A DNA stretch of 49,763 bases, from the NCBI GenBank assembly GCA_030653545.1, contig JAURZE010000036.1, positions 1 to 49,763 of the forward strand, in the 5' to 3' direction. Below, one piece after another: positions 8,629 through 17,418 of this stretch. The notes below the pieces were generated by a model. It was given only the letters and a program-made list of their open reading frames with translations. It searched no databases and was not told where the DNA came from. This DNA comes from Nitrospira sp. GTDB taxonomy: Bacteria > Nitrospirota > Nitrospiria > Nitrospirales > Nitrospiraceae. Each line of letters opens with the position of its first letter. The first letter of the stretch is position 1. The position numbers and the translations under genes were made by a program.

Positions 8629-10557
8629 CTATTCGCGCCGAAGAATCCGGTCGAGGATCCCGCGCAGCGCCGGGAGCGTGACCGGCTTCGTGAGGACGCC
8701 ATCCATCCCGGCATCCAAGCAGACTCGTTCGTCGTCTGCGGAGGCATGACCCGTCAGGGCGATGACGGGAATGTGTCTGCCTTGGCCGGTCTCCCGTTGC
8801 CGGATCGCACGGGTGGCGTCATAGCCGTCCATCTCCGGCATCTCGCAGTCCATCAGGATCGCGTCGTAGGGTGTTCTCGACGCGGCTTCCAGCGCTTCAC
8901 GGCCATTCCGAGCGACCTCCACTTCGAAGCCGAGCTTCTGGAGAAATTTGCACGCGACCACCTGGTTGATCTCGTTATCGTCGGCGACCAGGATGCGTTT
9001 CGGACCGTTGGCTCCTGCTTCAGACTTGCTCACCGTTTTGATGACGGGTTCGACCTGTTCTCGCTGGATCGCCGGTAATACCAGAGTGGTGTAACGGAAT
9101 GTTGTCCCCTTCCCGGCCTGGCTTTCGACCGCGATCTCGCCCCCCATCAGTTCGACAAGCTGGCGGCAGATCATCAGCCCGAGGCCCGTCCCGCCGAACT
9201 TCCTGGCGGTCGACGCCTCCGCCTGCGAGTAGGCCTGAAACAGTCTGGCCTGCTGTACCTCTGTCATGCCAATGCCCGTATCCGTGATGCTCCATGCCAG
9301 GAGGATGCTCTCCGGCAGATGCGAGGGCGCTTGCTGCAACGTCACGGCAACCGCCACGCGGCCACGCTCGGTAAATTTGATCGCATTGCCGACCAGATTG
9401 AAGAGAATCTGGCGCAGGCGCACCGGATCTCCTCGCAGACTTTCCGGGACCTCCGGCGCAACCTCCACCGTTAATTCCAGGGATTTCTTCTTCGCCAGTC
9501 CAGAGACGAGGGTCAACACATCGTCGATGAGGGAACGAAGATGCACGTCCGCTGTTTCCAGGGACATCTTGCCGGCTTCGATCTTTGAGAAATCCAAGAT
9601 GTCATTCACCAATACCAAGAGCGCTTCGGCAGACCGATGCATGGTTTGAAGCAGTTGCCGTTGCGCATCGGTCAATGACGTGTCCTGTAACAACTGTGTG
9701 CAGCCCAACACGCCGTTCATCGGCGTCCGGAGTTCGTGACTCATGGTGGCGAGAAAGATCCCCTTGGCACGGGCAGATTCTTCGGCCACGTCCTTCGCTC
9801 GACGCAGCGCCACGTCGGCCGTCACATCCAACCCATAGGCTCGAATCTGATCAAGGTCACCCAGGGGGAAAAACGACCAGGCAAGGATTCGCTCGGCGAT
9901 CACATGCTCAATACGACAGGTCGCCGAGCGGGTGCGCAGACACTCCTTGAGAATGCCTTCAAGATCGGGAGGAAGCATTGCCTCGATCCCACGCTCCAGC
10001 GCCCCGCAGACGGTCAGAAGCTCGACCATCGCCGTGTTGGCATAGAGCATTCCGCCGGCGCCATCGAATTCGACAATCGGATTCGGTGAATCCTCGGCCA
10101 GTCGCGCTACGCGCTGCACATCCCGCTGCACTTCCATCGCAGAGGTCAGATCCCGCGTGACGATGACCGCTCCCACTCGCTCGGTCAGCTGCACTCGGGG
10201 CCAAAACGTCGTCGAGAGCTCGAACCGGGTCCCATCCCCTCGCGTCCACTGGTGGGATGGCACCATCGTGACTTCGCCGGTTTTCATCATCTGTTGGAAC
10301 GGAGCTCCGCCCAATCCATTCGGCTCCGGTAACCGGCAATCCATCAGCTCCTGAAACGACTGGCCGATCACATCGCGGGTACGTCCGACCAGTTGCTGGG
10401 CCATCGGATTCACGGACAGGATCCGCCCGCTTCGGTCGGTGACGAAGACTGCGTCGCCCGACGCTTCCATCAAGAGAAAGCTATCTTCTCGCGTGGGCAA
10501 CCAGGACATCTGACCCGCCCCGCGCGCGTTCGGCTCCGGTTGAGGCCGGGCGCTCAT
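8629..10557 (-). CDS. Hybrid sensor histidine kinase (PAS-PAS-HisKA-HATPase-REC)
   Basis: A 642-residue cytosolic hybrid kinase with no membrane segment. PAS1 (~25-135) includes AVFVTDRSGRILSVNPMAQ. PAS2 (~145-250) includes PIVEFDGAGGMLYANTAM. The HisKA H-box is FLATMSHELRTPMNG, and the HATPase carries N (LFNLVGNAIKFTERG), G1 (DTGIGM) and G2 (GTGLGL) boxes. The C-terminal receiver (~520-635) has ADDNEIN, the phospho-Asp in LMDCEMPEMDG and Lys in LTKPV. It overlaps the upstream HD-GYP gene by four bases (ATGA), so the two are translationally coupled and probably form one pathway controlling c-di-GMP. The final phosphoryl acceptor is not evident. Confidence 0.95.
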   Translation of the reverse strand: MSARPQPEPNARGAGQMSWLPTREDSFLLMEASGDAVFVTDRSGRILSVNPMAQQLVGRTRDVIGQSFQELMDCRLPEPNGLGGAPFQQMMKTGEVTMVPSHQWTRGDGTRFELSTTFWPRVQLTERVGAVIVTRDLTSAMEVQRDVQRVARLAEDSPNPIVEFDGAGGMLYANTAMVELLTVCGALERGIEAMLPPDLEGILKECLRTRSATCRIEHVIAERILAWSFFPLGDLDQIRAYGLDVTADVALRRAKDVAEESARAKGIFLATMSHELRTPMNGVLGCTQLLQDTSLTDAQRQLLQTMHRSAEALLVLVNDILDFSKIEAGKMSLETADVHLRSLIDDVLTLVSGLAKKKSLELTVEVAPEVPESLRGDPVRLRQILFNLVGNAIKFTERGRVAVAVTLQQAPSHLPESILLAWSITDTGIGMTEVQQARLFQAYSQAEASTARKFGGTGLGLMICRQLVELMGGEIAVESQAGKGTTFRYTTLVLPAIQREQVEPVIKTVSKSEAGANGPKRILVADDNEINQVVACKFLQKLGFEVEVARNGREALEAASRTPYDAILMDCEMPEMDGYDATRAIRQRETGQGRHIPVIALTGHASADDERVCLDAGMDGVLTKPVTLPALRGILDRILRRE

Positions 10558-11795
10558 GCGGCCACCTGCCTCAGAATGTCTTCCACATCGATTCCTTCCC
10601 GTCGTGGATCCCGAATGTCATGAATACTTCGTCCGCCTTCCGGTTCTTGAGCAAGATCCAATTCCTGGGGCGGGGCACAAGACACACCTCTCGCATCCCG
10701 ACAGAGATACAGGATTGGAAGGTGAGCCTTGCCGGGGGTAATGGATCCCACGACGCCGACCTCCCCTGATTTCAACGCCACGAGACTGTAGAGGGGAAAC
10801 ACGCCGATCGCTCTGATCAGATACGACACGTGATCGAGCAAATAGGGCTGATCACGGTAGCGTTGATACAACTGCGTCATCGCTTGATTGGACGACAGCG
10901 GTGGCCCGCCCGTTTGGCCGGTCAGCAATTCGTCATACTGGTCGACAATCCCCACCAGCGCAGCATAGGCCCAGTCTTGTCCTGCCTCCCCTTCGGTACC
11001 GACCGGACCTGTCGGTGCGGCATGATGGTGCTTGACGATGGACAGGACCTCCGCATCGCGGACCCCGCTTTTCTCCAACAACACGAGGCCCTGCGCCGGA
11101 TGGCTATCGTAGAGAGCTTGCTGGGCCGGAGGCATTGCCTTGGTGCGTTTCAGCAGGTTCTTGGGAAGACGGACAAGACCCACATCATGGAGCAGCGCGG
11201 CCACGCCCACGTGTTGCAGCACTTCTCGAGGATAGGATAACGCCTGCCCGATAATGACGGACAGCGTGCACACGGTGAGTCCATGCTCATGCAACGTCGG
11301 GTCTTGCTCCCGCAGGCCCATGACGGCGTAACAGGCGGCTTGGCGTTCGAAGATGAAACCGATCATCTCATCAACGAGCTGACTGGCTTCTGCGTATGAC
11401 ACCAGCCCTGTCGCCCGCGTGCCGTCAAAAATGTGATTGAGCCGATTGATCCACTCCGTCCGCCGCTGCTTCGCCAGCGCAAGATTGTCCGCCAGCATCA
11501 CCGCCGTCCGTTCCAGCGAGACGGGATGCGTAGCCGACGGACTGGGCCCTTCCAGCTGAGACTCGGACACAGGGACGGGATCGGACGGTCTCACCTCAGG
11601 AATCGTCACATCAAGGCCCCGGCCGGTATCGATGGTCACCTGAGCAATGCCCGATGCCCGCAAGGTGTCGATTTCCGATTGCGCGCTGATTTCAAATTTA
11701 TGCCGAAGAAAGGGCGTGTGAAGCCAAGAGCGGTCCACCCCGATCAGGTACATCCCGACTTTCAGGTCGGAGAGCGGAATTGTGCGATGCGCCAT
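10554..11795 (-). CDS. DUF3391/HD-GYP protein lacking the GYP motif
   Basis: A 413-residue protein. Residues ~1-110 form a DUF3391 domain (PLSDLKVGMYLIGVDRSW). The HD domain follows, with its metal motif in AALLHDVGLVRLPKNLL. Where HD-GYP phosphodiesterases read HHExxDGxGYP, this protein has VKHHHAAPTGPVGTEG, so the DG-GYP signature is missing. The downstream IRAIGVFPLYSLVALKSGEVGVV block is family-typical. It may therefore have lost c-di-GMP hydrolysis, or act as a sensor or on another nucleotide. It is the first gene of an operon with the hybrid kinase. It lies 1.5 kb from a c-di-GMP-I riboswitch. Confidence 0.88.
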   Translation of the reverse strand: MAHRTIPLSDLKVGMYLIGVDRSWLHTPFLRHKFEISAQSEIDTLRASGIAQVTIDTGRGLDVTIPEVRPSDPVPVSESQLEGPSPSATHPVSLERTAVMLADNLALAKQRRTEWINRLNHIFDGTRATGLVSYAEASQLVDEMIGFIFERQAACYAVMGLREQDPTLHEHGLTVCTLSVIIGQALSYPREVLQHVGVAALLHDVGLVRLPKNLLKRTKAMPPAQQALYDSHPAQGLVLLEKSGVRDAEVLSIVKHHHAAPTGPVGTEGEAGQDWAYAALVGIVDQYDELLTGQTGGPPLSSNQAMTQLYQRYRDQPYLLDHVSYLIRAIGVFPLYSLVALKSGEVGVVGSITPGKAHLPILYLCRDARGVSCAPPQELDLAQEPEGGRSIHDIRDPRREGIDVEDILRQVAA

Positions 11796-12023
11796 ATCGA
11801 ACTGTATCCTTCACGCGGACCACAAACGTTCAGCTCTCATGTTTCGGTTGATTCAGGCACAAACTTGAGGGTCTTCCCTTAGTGTTCATGGCCGTCTGTA
11901 TCCGTCTTTACAGAGTGCTGTGCGTTCTGTTGGATTCGGGGATTTACGCGTTCTCGACAGACACGTATGATGACCGACGCACATGCCTCACCAGCAGAGC
12001 TTCGTAATATCGGGAGAACGACG

Positions 12024-13169
12024 ATGCATGAACATAGGCTGTCGGGGGACCGCTTTTCGGTCGAGTACCATCTCACGGGGACTGAGTCGCAGGGGCGGAA
12101 CATGGCCGAGCGCCTGTGCGCCGATCAGACCATAGAAGCCCCGCTGTCCCTGCTACGCACCTGCCCAATTCCCGAAGGACTCCTGGGCCGGGTCGAGGAT
12201 TTCTCACGAGTGGAGGAAACGCGGCATCGAGCCCGGATCAGTTTTCCCGTTGAACTGTTTGGCCATTCGTTCGCGCAGATGCTGCACACCCTGTTCGGCA
12301 CGGCCAGTCTCAGCCCCCAGGTCCAAGTCGCCGATATTCATCTCCCCACCCAGCTGCCGGAAAGCTGGCCCGGCCCTCGGCACGGTATCTCAGGCATCCG
12401 TACAATGACTGACGTGGCCCATCGTCCATTGGCCTGTGCCGTCTTGAAGCCACTAGGGCTCTCTCCTGAGGCGCTGGCGGAATTGGCCCACAGTTTCGCA
12501 CTCGGCGGCGTGGACATCATCAAGGATGACCAGGGTCTTGGAGATCATGCCTTCTGCCCCTCCGAAGAACGCGTCCAGCGCTGCCTTGCCGCCATTCGTG
12601 ATGCCAGCCGCTCCACTGGCCGCAGATGCCTTTACTTTACTCACGTCGTCGGATCGCTCGAAGACATCCGGACACAAACACAATTCGCCAGGCAGGCAGG
12701 CGCGGATGGAATCCTCCTCTCACCGGGGCTGGTGGGATACCAGGCGCTTCACGATCTGAATCGTCACGCGTCTGACGCGCTGCCCATCATGTCTCATCCG
12801 GCATTCCTCGGCACCTACGCCATGGCTCCGACACAGGGGCTCGCTCCAAGCGTGCTCTACGGTCGCCTTCCCCGACTCGCCGGCGCAGACATCACCATCT
12901 ATCCAACCTACGGCCTCAATTTTACGATCAGCCGCCGAGACTGCACGCAGATCGCGGCGGCCTGCACAGAGTCCTGGGGATCACTGCGGCCCATCTTCCC
13001 CACCGCCGCGGGTCGCATGGGAGAAGACCGCATCAGAGAGATGTGCGAGGTCTACGGCCGTGATTGTGTCTTCGTTCTAGGAAGCCAGATACGGGAATCA
13101 CCGGAAGGCATCGCTGCATCCTGCGAGCATTTCATGCAACGTCTCAATAACTTTTCCGCTGCTCATTGA
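12024..13169 (+). CDS. RuBisCO-like protein (type IV / form IV RuBisCO large-chain homologue)
   Basis: A 381-residue homologue of the RuBisCO large chain. The start at 12024 has a GGGAGAACG ribosome binding site; an ATG at 11967 would add 19 residues but lacks one. Family features include SGDRFSVEYHLTG at the N-terminus, SGIRTMTDVAHRPLACAVLKPLGLS, the GGVDIIKDDQGLGD block containing the carbamylatable Lys, YFTHVVGS, and a C-terminal barrel half (MSHPAFLGTYA, LPRLAGADITIYPTYG). The KDDE of true RuBisCO is KDDQ here, so a catalytic acidic metal ligand position is changed. Carboxylase activity is therefore unlikely. Type IV proteins act in methionine salvage or other enolase/isomerase reactions, but no salvage genes adjoin. 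Confidence 0.88.
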   Translation: MHEHRLSGDRFSVEYHLTGTESQGRNMAERLCADQTIEAPLSLLRTCPIPEGLLGRVEDFSRVEETRHRARISFPVELFGHSFAQMLHTLFGTASLSPQVQVADIHLPTQLPESWPGPRHGISGIRTMTDVAHRPLACAVLKPLGLSPEALAELAHSFALGGVDIIKDDQGLGDHAFCPSEERVQRCLAAIRDASRSTGRRCLYFTHVVGSLEDIRTQTQFARQAGADGILLSPGLVGYQALHDLNRHASDALPIMSHPAFLGTYAMAPTQGLAPSVLYGRLPRLAGADITIYPTYGLNFTISRRDCTQIAAACTESWGSLRPIFPTAAGRMGEDRIREMCEVYGRDCVFVLGSQIRESPEGIAASCEHFMQRLNNFSAAH

Positions 13170-13282
13170 GGCTGGTTGTTGCTGCTTCCTCGCCGGTCAG
13201 CTGCACTGCGATCCCGCAGAATCTGCTACACTTAAGCCAGTTGAAACAGAGGCCAGGTTGATCAATCCCGATCAATGCCGGC

Positions 13283-13375
13283 CACGTGACAAGGGCAAAC
13301 CACTCGAGAGGGTGGGACGCAAAGCCAAGGGACCTAACGAGGGACGTATGTTCCAGGGTCAGCCTAGCCGCCACA
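13283..13375 (+). promoter_or_regulatory. Cyclic di-GMP-I (GEMM-I) riboswitch
   Basis: The segment holds the GEMM-I core: AGGGCAAACC, then a hairpin CCACTC-GAGA-GGGTGG closed by a GNRA tetraloop (13300-13315), then GGGACGCAAAGCC (13314-13326), then the receptor-like CCTAAC (13333-13338) and a second helix ending GGTCAGCCTAGCCGCC. It lies about 110 bases before the FlgC-like gene on the same strand. Between aptamer and start, CCTCC at 13434-13438 could pair with the GGAGG ribosome binding site near 13472, which would fit translational control. The expression platform is an inference. Confidence 0.88.
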
Positions 13376-13481
13376 ACGCAGTCCTCTTCCAGCGCCACTG
13401 GCGTGCCAGCTCTCTCCCGGAACAGTATTCCCTCCGCAGGCACCGAGGCGGTTATCTCGGAACGGGACTGGGAGGTGCTTT

Positions 13482-13835
13482 ATGATGTCCGCAATCGACA
13501 CAGCCTTATCGGGCCTGACGAATTTCGCCAAGAAGCTCGATGTCTCCGCCCATAACGTGGCGAATGTGAATACCGACGGATTCCATAAATCAAGGGTTGA
13601 GTCCGTCGAGGTCGGAACCGGCGGCGTGTTGCCGGTCGTCCAAAAAGACGATTCCGCCGGACCGAGCGTGCTGAAAGACCGCGGATACGGTGCGGCCCAG
13701 GTCGAATTGTCCAATGTCGATCTCGGAGAAGAAGCCGTCAGCCAGATCGTCGCCCAGCGCGGATTCGAAGCCAATCTCCGCACGCTGAAAACCGCCGACG
13801 ATATGCTGGGGAGCATTATCGACACGAAGCGGTAA
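13482..13835 (+). CDS. Orphan FlgC-like flagellar rod protein, short
   Basis: A 117-residue protein. The N-terminus (SAIDTALSGLTNFAKKLDVS then AHNVANVNTDGFHKSRV) is the flagellar basal-body rod signature. The C-terminus (NVDLGEEAVSQIVAQRGFEANLRTLKTADDML) is the matching rod C-terminal domain. The middle is shorter than in canonical FlgC. No other flagellar gene is in the window, so it stands as an orphan. A GGGAGGTG ribosome binding site precedes the ATG. The upstream c-di-GMP-I riboswitch implies control by c-di-GMP. It may be a rod component encoded away from the main flagellar clusters, or a repurposed rod-like protein. Confidence 0.87.
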   Translation: MMSAIDTALSGLTNFAKKLDVSAHNVANVNTDGFHKSRVESVEVGTGGVLPVVQKDDSAGPSVLKDRGYGAAQVELSNVDLGEEAVSQIVAQRGFEANLRTLKTADDMLGSIIDTKR

Positions 13836-13911
13836 GTTCCAGCGCCAGCCATCCGTGCCATCAGGCCCGGCGACATAGCATTCCCGCCTGACAGTATGCT
13901 ATGTCGAGGTC

Positions 13912-16089
13912 ATGACCGCGCCCCGAGTCCTGTTACTGATTCCCCCGCTGACCCAGCTCAATACCCCGTACCCGTCCACCGCCTATCTCACCGGATTCTT
14001 GCAGTCTCAGGGAATCGCTTCTGAACAGGCCGATCTTGGGATCGAGATGGTGTTGCGGCTGTTCAGTCCCGATGGACTTCGGGATGTCTTTCGTCTTGTG
14101 CGGCAACAGTCAGACGATCTTCCCCCACAAGCCCTCGCCATGCTCGCGGACGAAGACGCGTACCTGAGTACGATCGACACGGTGGTGACGTTCCTGCAGG
14201 GCAAGACTCCAGAGGCAGCGAGTCTGCTCATCGATCCTGGATTTCTTCCGCAAGGTCCGCGGTTCGACGGCAAGACGAGATTTCCGAAATCTGTTCCGAT
14301 GGAAGATCGAGCGAAGCACTGGGGCACGCTGTATCTCGAAGACCTCGCCGACCTGGTCCAAGCCACGGTCAGCCCATCCTTCGCCCTCAGCCGCTACGCC
14401 GAACATCTGGCTCACTCCGCATCCTCATTCGACCGATTAGCCTCGGCTCTCGCCGAGCCGCTCAGCCTGACGGATGAATTCCTGCTGGATGCCCTGTGGC
14501 CACACCTCGACCGTGTGGATCCGACCCTCGTGGGTCTGTCAGTCCCCTTTCCCGGCAATCTCTACGGCGCATTTCGGATTGCCCAGGCGATGAAGCAGCG
14601 GAGGCCGAACCTCCCGATTGTGCTCGGCGGCGGCTATGCGAATACGGAGTTGCGTCGTGTCCGCGATCCTCGCGTGTTCGACTACGTGGACTTCATCACC
14701 TTGGACGACGGGGAACGACCGCTTCTCTCGCTCCTCGAACATCTTGCGGACCAACGCCCGCGAACCAGGCTCTGCCGGACGTTTTACAGAGACGAGCATC
14801 ACGTCCGCTTCGCCGACGATCGGTCCGTGTCCAATTTCAGCATGAATGACGTCGGATGTCCGACCTATCGGGGCTTGCCGCTGGATCGCTACCTGACAAT
14901 CCTCGACAGCACGAATCCCATGCATCGCCTCTGGTCCGAAGGTCATTGGAACAAACTGACCGTCGCGCACGGCTGTTATTGGAAGCAGTGCACGTTTTGC
15001 GATGTCGGGCTCGACTACATCAGCCGGTATGAAATGACGCCAACCGAACGGCTGATCCAACAAATCGAGCAACTGATCGCCGAAACCGGGCAACGCGGAT
15101 TCCACTTTGTGGATGAAGCCGCCCCGCCTGCGGCGCTGAAGGCGCTGGCACTGGGATTACTGGAACGGAAGCTCGCGATCACCTGGTGGGGAAACATCCG
15201 GTTCGAAGAGGCCTTTTCACCGGATCTATGCAAACTCTTAGCCGCCTCCGGCTGTATCGCCGTGACAGCAGGACTGGAAGCGGCCTCGGATCGTCTGCTC
15301 GACAAGATGAAAAAAGGGATCACCGTCGATCAGACCGCACTCGTTGCGGCCGCCTTCAAAGAGGCCGGCATTATGATTCATGCGTATCTCATGTACGGAT
15401 TCCCCTCGGAAACGATCCAAGAGGCAGTGGATGCTCTCGAACGCGTGCGGCAACTCTTCAAAGCGGACCTGATGCAATCGGCCTTCTGGCATCGCTTTAC
15501 CACGACGGCCCACAGCCCGGTCGGCCTTGACCCCAAAGCCCATGGACTCCGCATCCTCGGACCGACATTTGAAGGTTTTGCTGATAACGATCTGATTCAC
15601 CGCGACCCTGTCGGAAAGACACCGGCCTGGCTGGGCGAAGGCTTGCGTCGCTCCATGCTGAACTTTCTGGAAGGGCGAGGGCTCACGATGGATGTTCGGC
15701 AGTGGTTCGACCATGACGTACCTGAGCCGCACGTCCCCAAGACCTGGGTACGGAGCCTTCTCCGCAAACGAATAGAGCCTGACCATCTACCGCTTGAACG
15801 CCGATTGGTGTGGCTCGGCAATCCGCCGGTCTCAGTGACACAAACCCGACAAGTCAAACTGACACTGCAAGGACGATTTGCCAAGGCGGTCATCCAGCTC
15901 CCCCACTCACAGGGGCAGTGGTTTCAAACCGTCATCAAGCAAGCGACCCCGCGCAAGAATAAAACAACACCTTATCCCTGGGTTCGAGACATACAAGCCA
16001 GCTTTCCAGGCACAGCGAACGATTTCGTCACATTTTTAGACAGTCCCGGCTGGAGAAACGCCCGTACCGCTGGTCTGTTATTGGTCTAG
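13912..16089 (+). CDS. B12-binding radical SAM protein
   Basis: A 725-residue protein. The N-terminus (LLIPPLTQLNTPYPSTAYL, then TGFLQSQGI) is typical of B12-binding radical SAM enzymes. A cobalamin-binding-like Rossmann region follows, with LVGLSVPFPGNLYGAFRIAQ and VLGGGYANTELR. The radical SAM cluster loop is HGCYWKQCTFCDVGLDYI, a C-x4-C-x2-C spacing rather than C-x3-C-x2-C. FHFVDEAAPP and GLEAASDRLLDKMKKGI match later barrel strands. It probably performs a SAM- and cobalamin-dependent radical modification; the substrate is unknown. It starts 76 bases after the FlgC-like gene and could be cotranscribed under the same riboswitch. Confidence 0.87.
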   Translation: MTAPRVLLLIPPLTQLNTPYPSTAYLTGFLQSQGIASEQADLGIEMVLRLFSPDGLRDVFRLVRQQSDDLPPQALAMLADEDAYLSTIDTVVTFLQGKTPEAASLLIDPGFLPQGPRFDGKTRFPKSVPMEDRAKHWGTLYLEDLADLVQATVSPSFALSRYAEHLAHSASSFDRLASALAEPLSLTDEFLLDALWPHLDRVDPTLVGLSVPFPGNLYGAFRIAQAMKQRRPNLPIVLGGGYANTELRRVRDPRVFDYVDFITLDDGERPLLSLLEHLADQRPRTRLCRTFYRDEHHVRFADDRSVSNFSMNDVGCPTYRGLPLDRYLTILDSTNPMHRLWSEGHWNKLTVAHGCYWKQCTFCDVGLDYISRYEMTPTERLIQQIEQLIAETGQRGFHFVDEAAPPAALKALALGLLERKLAITWWGNIRFEEAFSPDLCKLLAASGCIAVTAGLEAASDRLLDKMKKGITVDQTALVAAAFKEAGIMIHAYLMYGFPSETIQEAVDALERVRQLFKADLMQSAFWHRFTTTAHSPVGLDPKAHGLRILGPTFEGFADNDLIHRDPVGKTPAWLGEGLRRSMLNFLEGRGLTMDVRQWFDHDVPEPHVPKTWVRSLLRKRIEPDHLPLERRLVWLGNPPVSVTQTRQVKLTLQGRFAKAVIQLPHSQGQWFQTVIKQATPRKNKTTPYPWVRDIQASFPGTANDFVTFLDSPGWRNARTAGLLLV

Positions 16090-16116
16090 CGTTTCACCAG
16101 ACTGATCGCCCCCATA

Positions 16117-16150
16117 CAAAAGGGCGGAAGATGCTCAGCACCTCCCGCCC
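16117..16150 (-). terminator. Rho-independent terminator of the peroxiredoxin gene
   Basis: On the minus strand, GGGCGGGA and TTCCGCCC form an 8-bp stem with one G-U pair around a short loop, followed by TTTTG. It lies 24 bases after the peroxiredoxin stop codon, as expected for an intrinsic terminator. The plus-strand reading has no T-run. Confidence 0.75.
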
Positions 16151-16173
16151 CCTGCATCACATATGGACGCTCG

Positions 16174-16809
16174 TTACTTATTCGGTTGCGGCGTATAGCG
16201 CAGGTACGGCTTCACTGTCTTAAACCCCTTCGGGAAGAGAGTCTTGGCTTCCGCGTCATTGACGGCCGGAGTGATGATGCAATCTTCGCCATCTTTCCAG
16301 TTCGCCGGAGTCGCGACCTTGAACTTCGAGGTCAGCTGGAGCGAATCGATCACGCGCAACAACTCATCAAAGTTACGGCCACATGATGCAGGATAGGTCA
16401 AGGTCAGCTTCACCTTCTTGTCGGGTCCGACAATGAACACCGAACGGACAGTCATGTTGTCGATCGCATTCGGATGGATCATGTCGTAGAGGGTCGCCAC
16501 CTTCTTATCCGGATCGGCGATGATGGGATAATTCATCGTGGTGTGCTGAGTTTCGTTGATGTCGTTGATCCAGCCCTTATGGGAGTCCAACGGATCGACA
16601 CTGACCGCAATGACTTTCACTCCCCGCTTCTTAAACTCAGGAGTGATCTTGGCCACGGTCCCTAATTCAGTCGTACAGACCGGCGTATAGTCTTTCGGAT
16701 GCGAGAACAAAATCCCCCACCCTCCGCCAAGCCATTCGTGAAAGTTGATCGGGCCTTCGGTCGTATCGGCTGTAAAATTCGGGGCTTCATCTCCTAAGCG
16801 GATCGCCAT
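16174..16809 (-). CDS. 1-Cys peroxiredoxin (Prx6/AhpC-TSA family)
   Basis: A 211-residue peroxiredoxin that reduces hydrogen and organic peroxides. The start MAIRLGDEAPNFTADTTEG is family-typical. The peroxidatic Cys45 lies in the PxxxTxxC motif DYTPVCTTELG. The long C-terminal arm (ITPAVNDAEAKTLFPKG, then LRYTPQP) is the Prx6-type dimerisation extension. No second canonical resolving Cys of 2-Cys enzymes is obvious. No signal peptide is seen. An AGGAGT ribosome binding site precedes the start and an intrinsic terminator follows. Confidence 0.95.
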   Translation of the reverse strand: MAIRLGDEAPNFTADTTEGPINFHEWLGGGWGILFSHPKDYTPVCTTELGTVAKITPEFKKRGVKVIAVSVDPLDSHKGWINDINETQHTTMNYPIIADPDKKVATLYDMIHPNAIDNMTVRSVFIVGPDKKVKLTLTYPASCGRNFDELLRVIDSLQLTSKFKVATPANWKDGEDCIITPAVNDAEAKTLFPKGFKTVKPYLRYTPQPNK

Positions 16810-17001
16810 ATGACACTCCTTTCATTAACTCAGAGACCTACAAGTTCGTTTATTGAACAACACGCCTAATGCTCTACATTACTGAGTTCAGACCAAAGAG
16901 TTCAACCCCTCCCCCGTCAGGCAGACCAACAGGCCTTCTCCGCTTAAGCATTCACCTGCCGCATCCGATATAGGCCAGAGCCCACCGGCATAGGAGGATA
17001 T

Positions 17002-17364
17002 ATGGAGCAGGCAAAGCCTAGTCCGATCGCACTGCGGATCTCAAACGACCCGATGTACAAATTGCTCCGCGAAGGCTGCATTAAGGAGTTCAACGTCAAG
17101 AAATCCGCAGGCGACAAGTGCGACTTGAAAAGCTGCGATCTGCGAGGCCTGGATCTCCGCGGCCTGGATGCCACCGGGCTGGATTTCAGCGATTGCTATT
17201 TCCGCCAATCCGATCTTCGCGGCATCGATTTCAGCCAATCCAACTTGCGGGGCGCCTCCATCAACGCCTGCAAGATCTCCGGCGTCCTCTTTCCTGAAGA
17301 GCTTTCCGCCTCAGAGATCGAGCTCTCGCTCTTGCAGGGCATCCGGATGCGGTACTCGAAGTAG
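17002..17364 (+). CDS. Pentapeptide-repeat protein
   Basis: A 120-residue protein with a short N-terminal region and about eight A(D/N)Lxx-type pentapeptide repeats at residues ~40-95 (CDLKS CDLRG LDLRG LDATG LDFSD and so on), which should fold as a right-handed quadrilateral beta-helix. The role is unknown; relatives bind gyrase or act as structural modules. The start is supported by TAGGAGGAT, five to eight bases before the ATG. It is divergent from the peroxiredoxin gene across a 190-base region that must hold both promoters. Confidence 0.82.
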   Translation: MEQAKPSPIALRISNDPMYKLLREGCIKEFNVKKSAGDKCDLKSCDLRGLDLRGLDATGLDFSDCYFRQSDLRGIDFSQSNLRGASINACKISGVLFPEELSASEIELSLLQGIRMRYSK

Positions 17365-17418
17365 CCACTTGCCTCGATGTAGCCACTCCAGCGCTAACAA
17401 GGCGTGGCGCCGCCTAGC

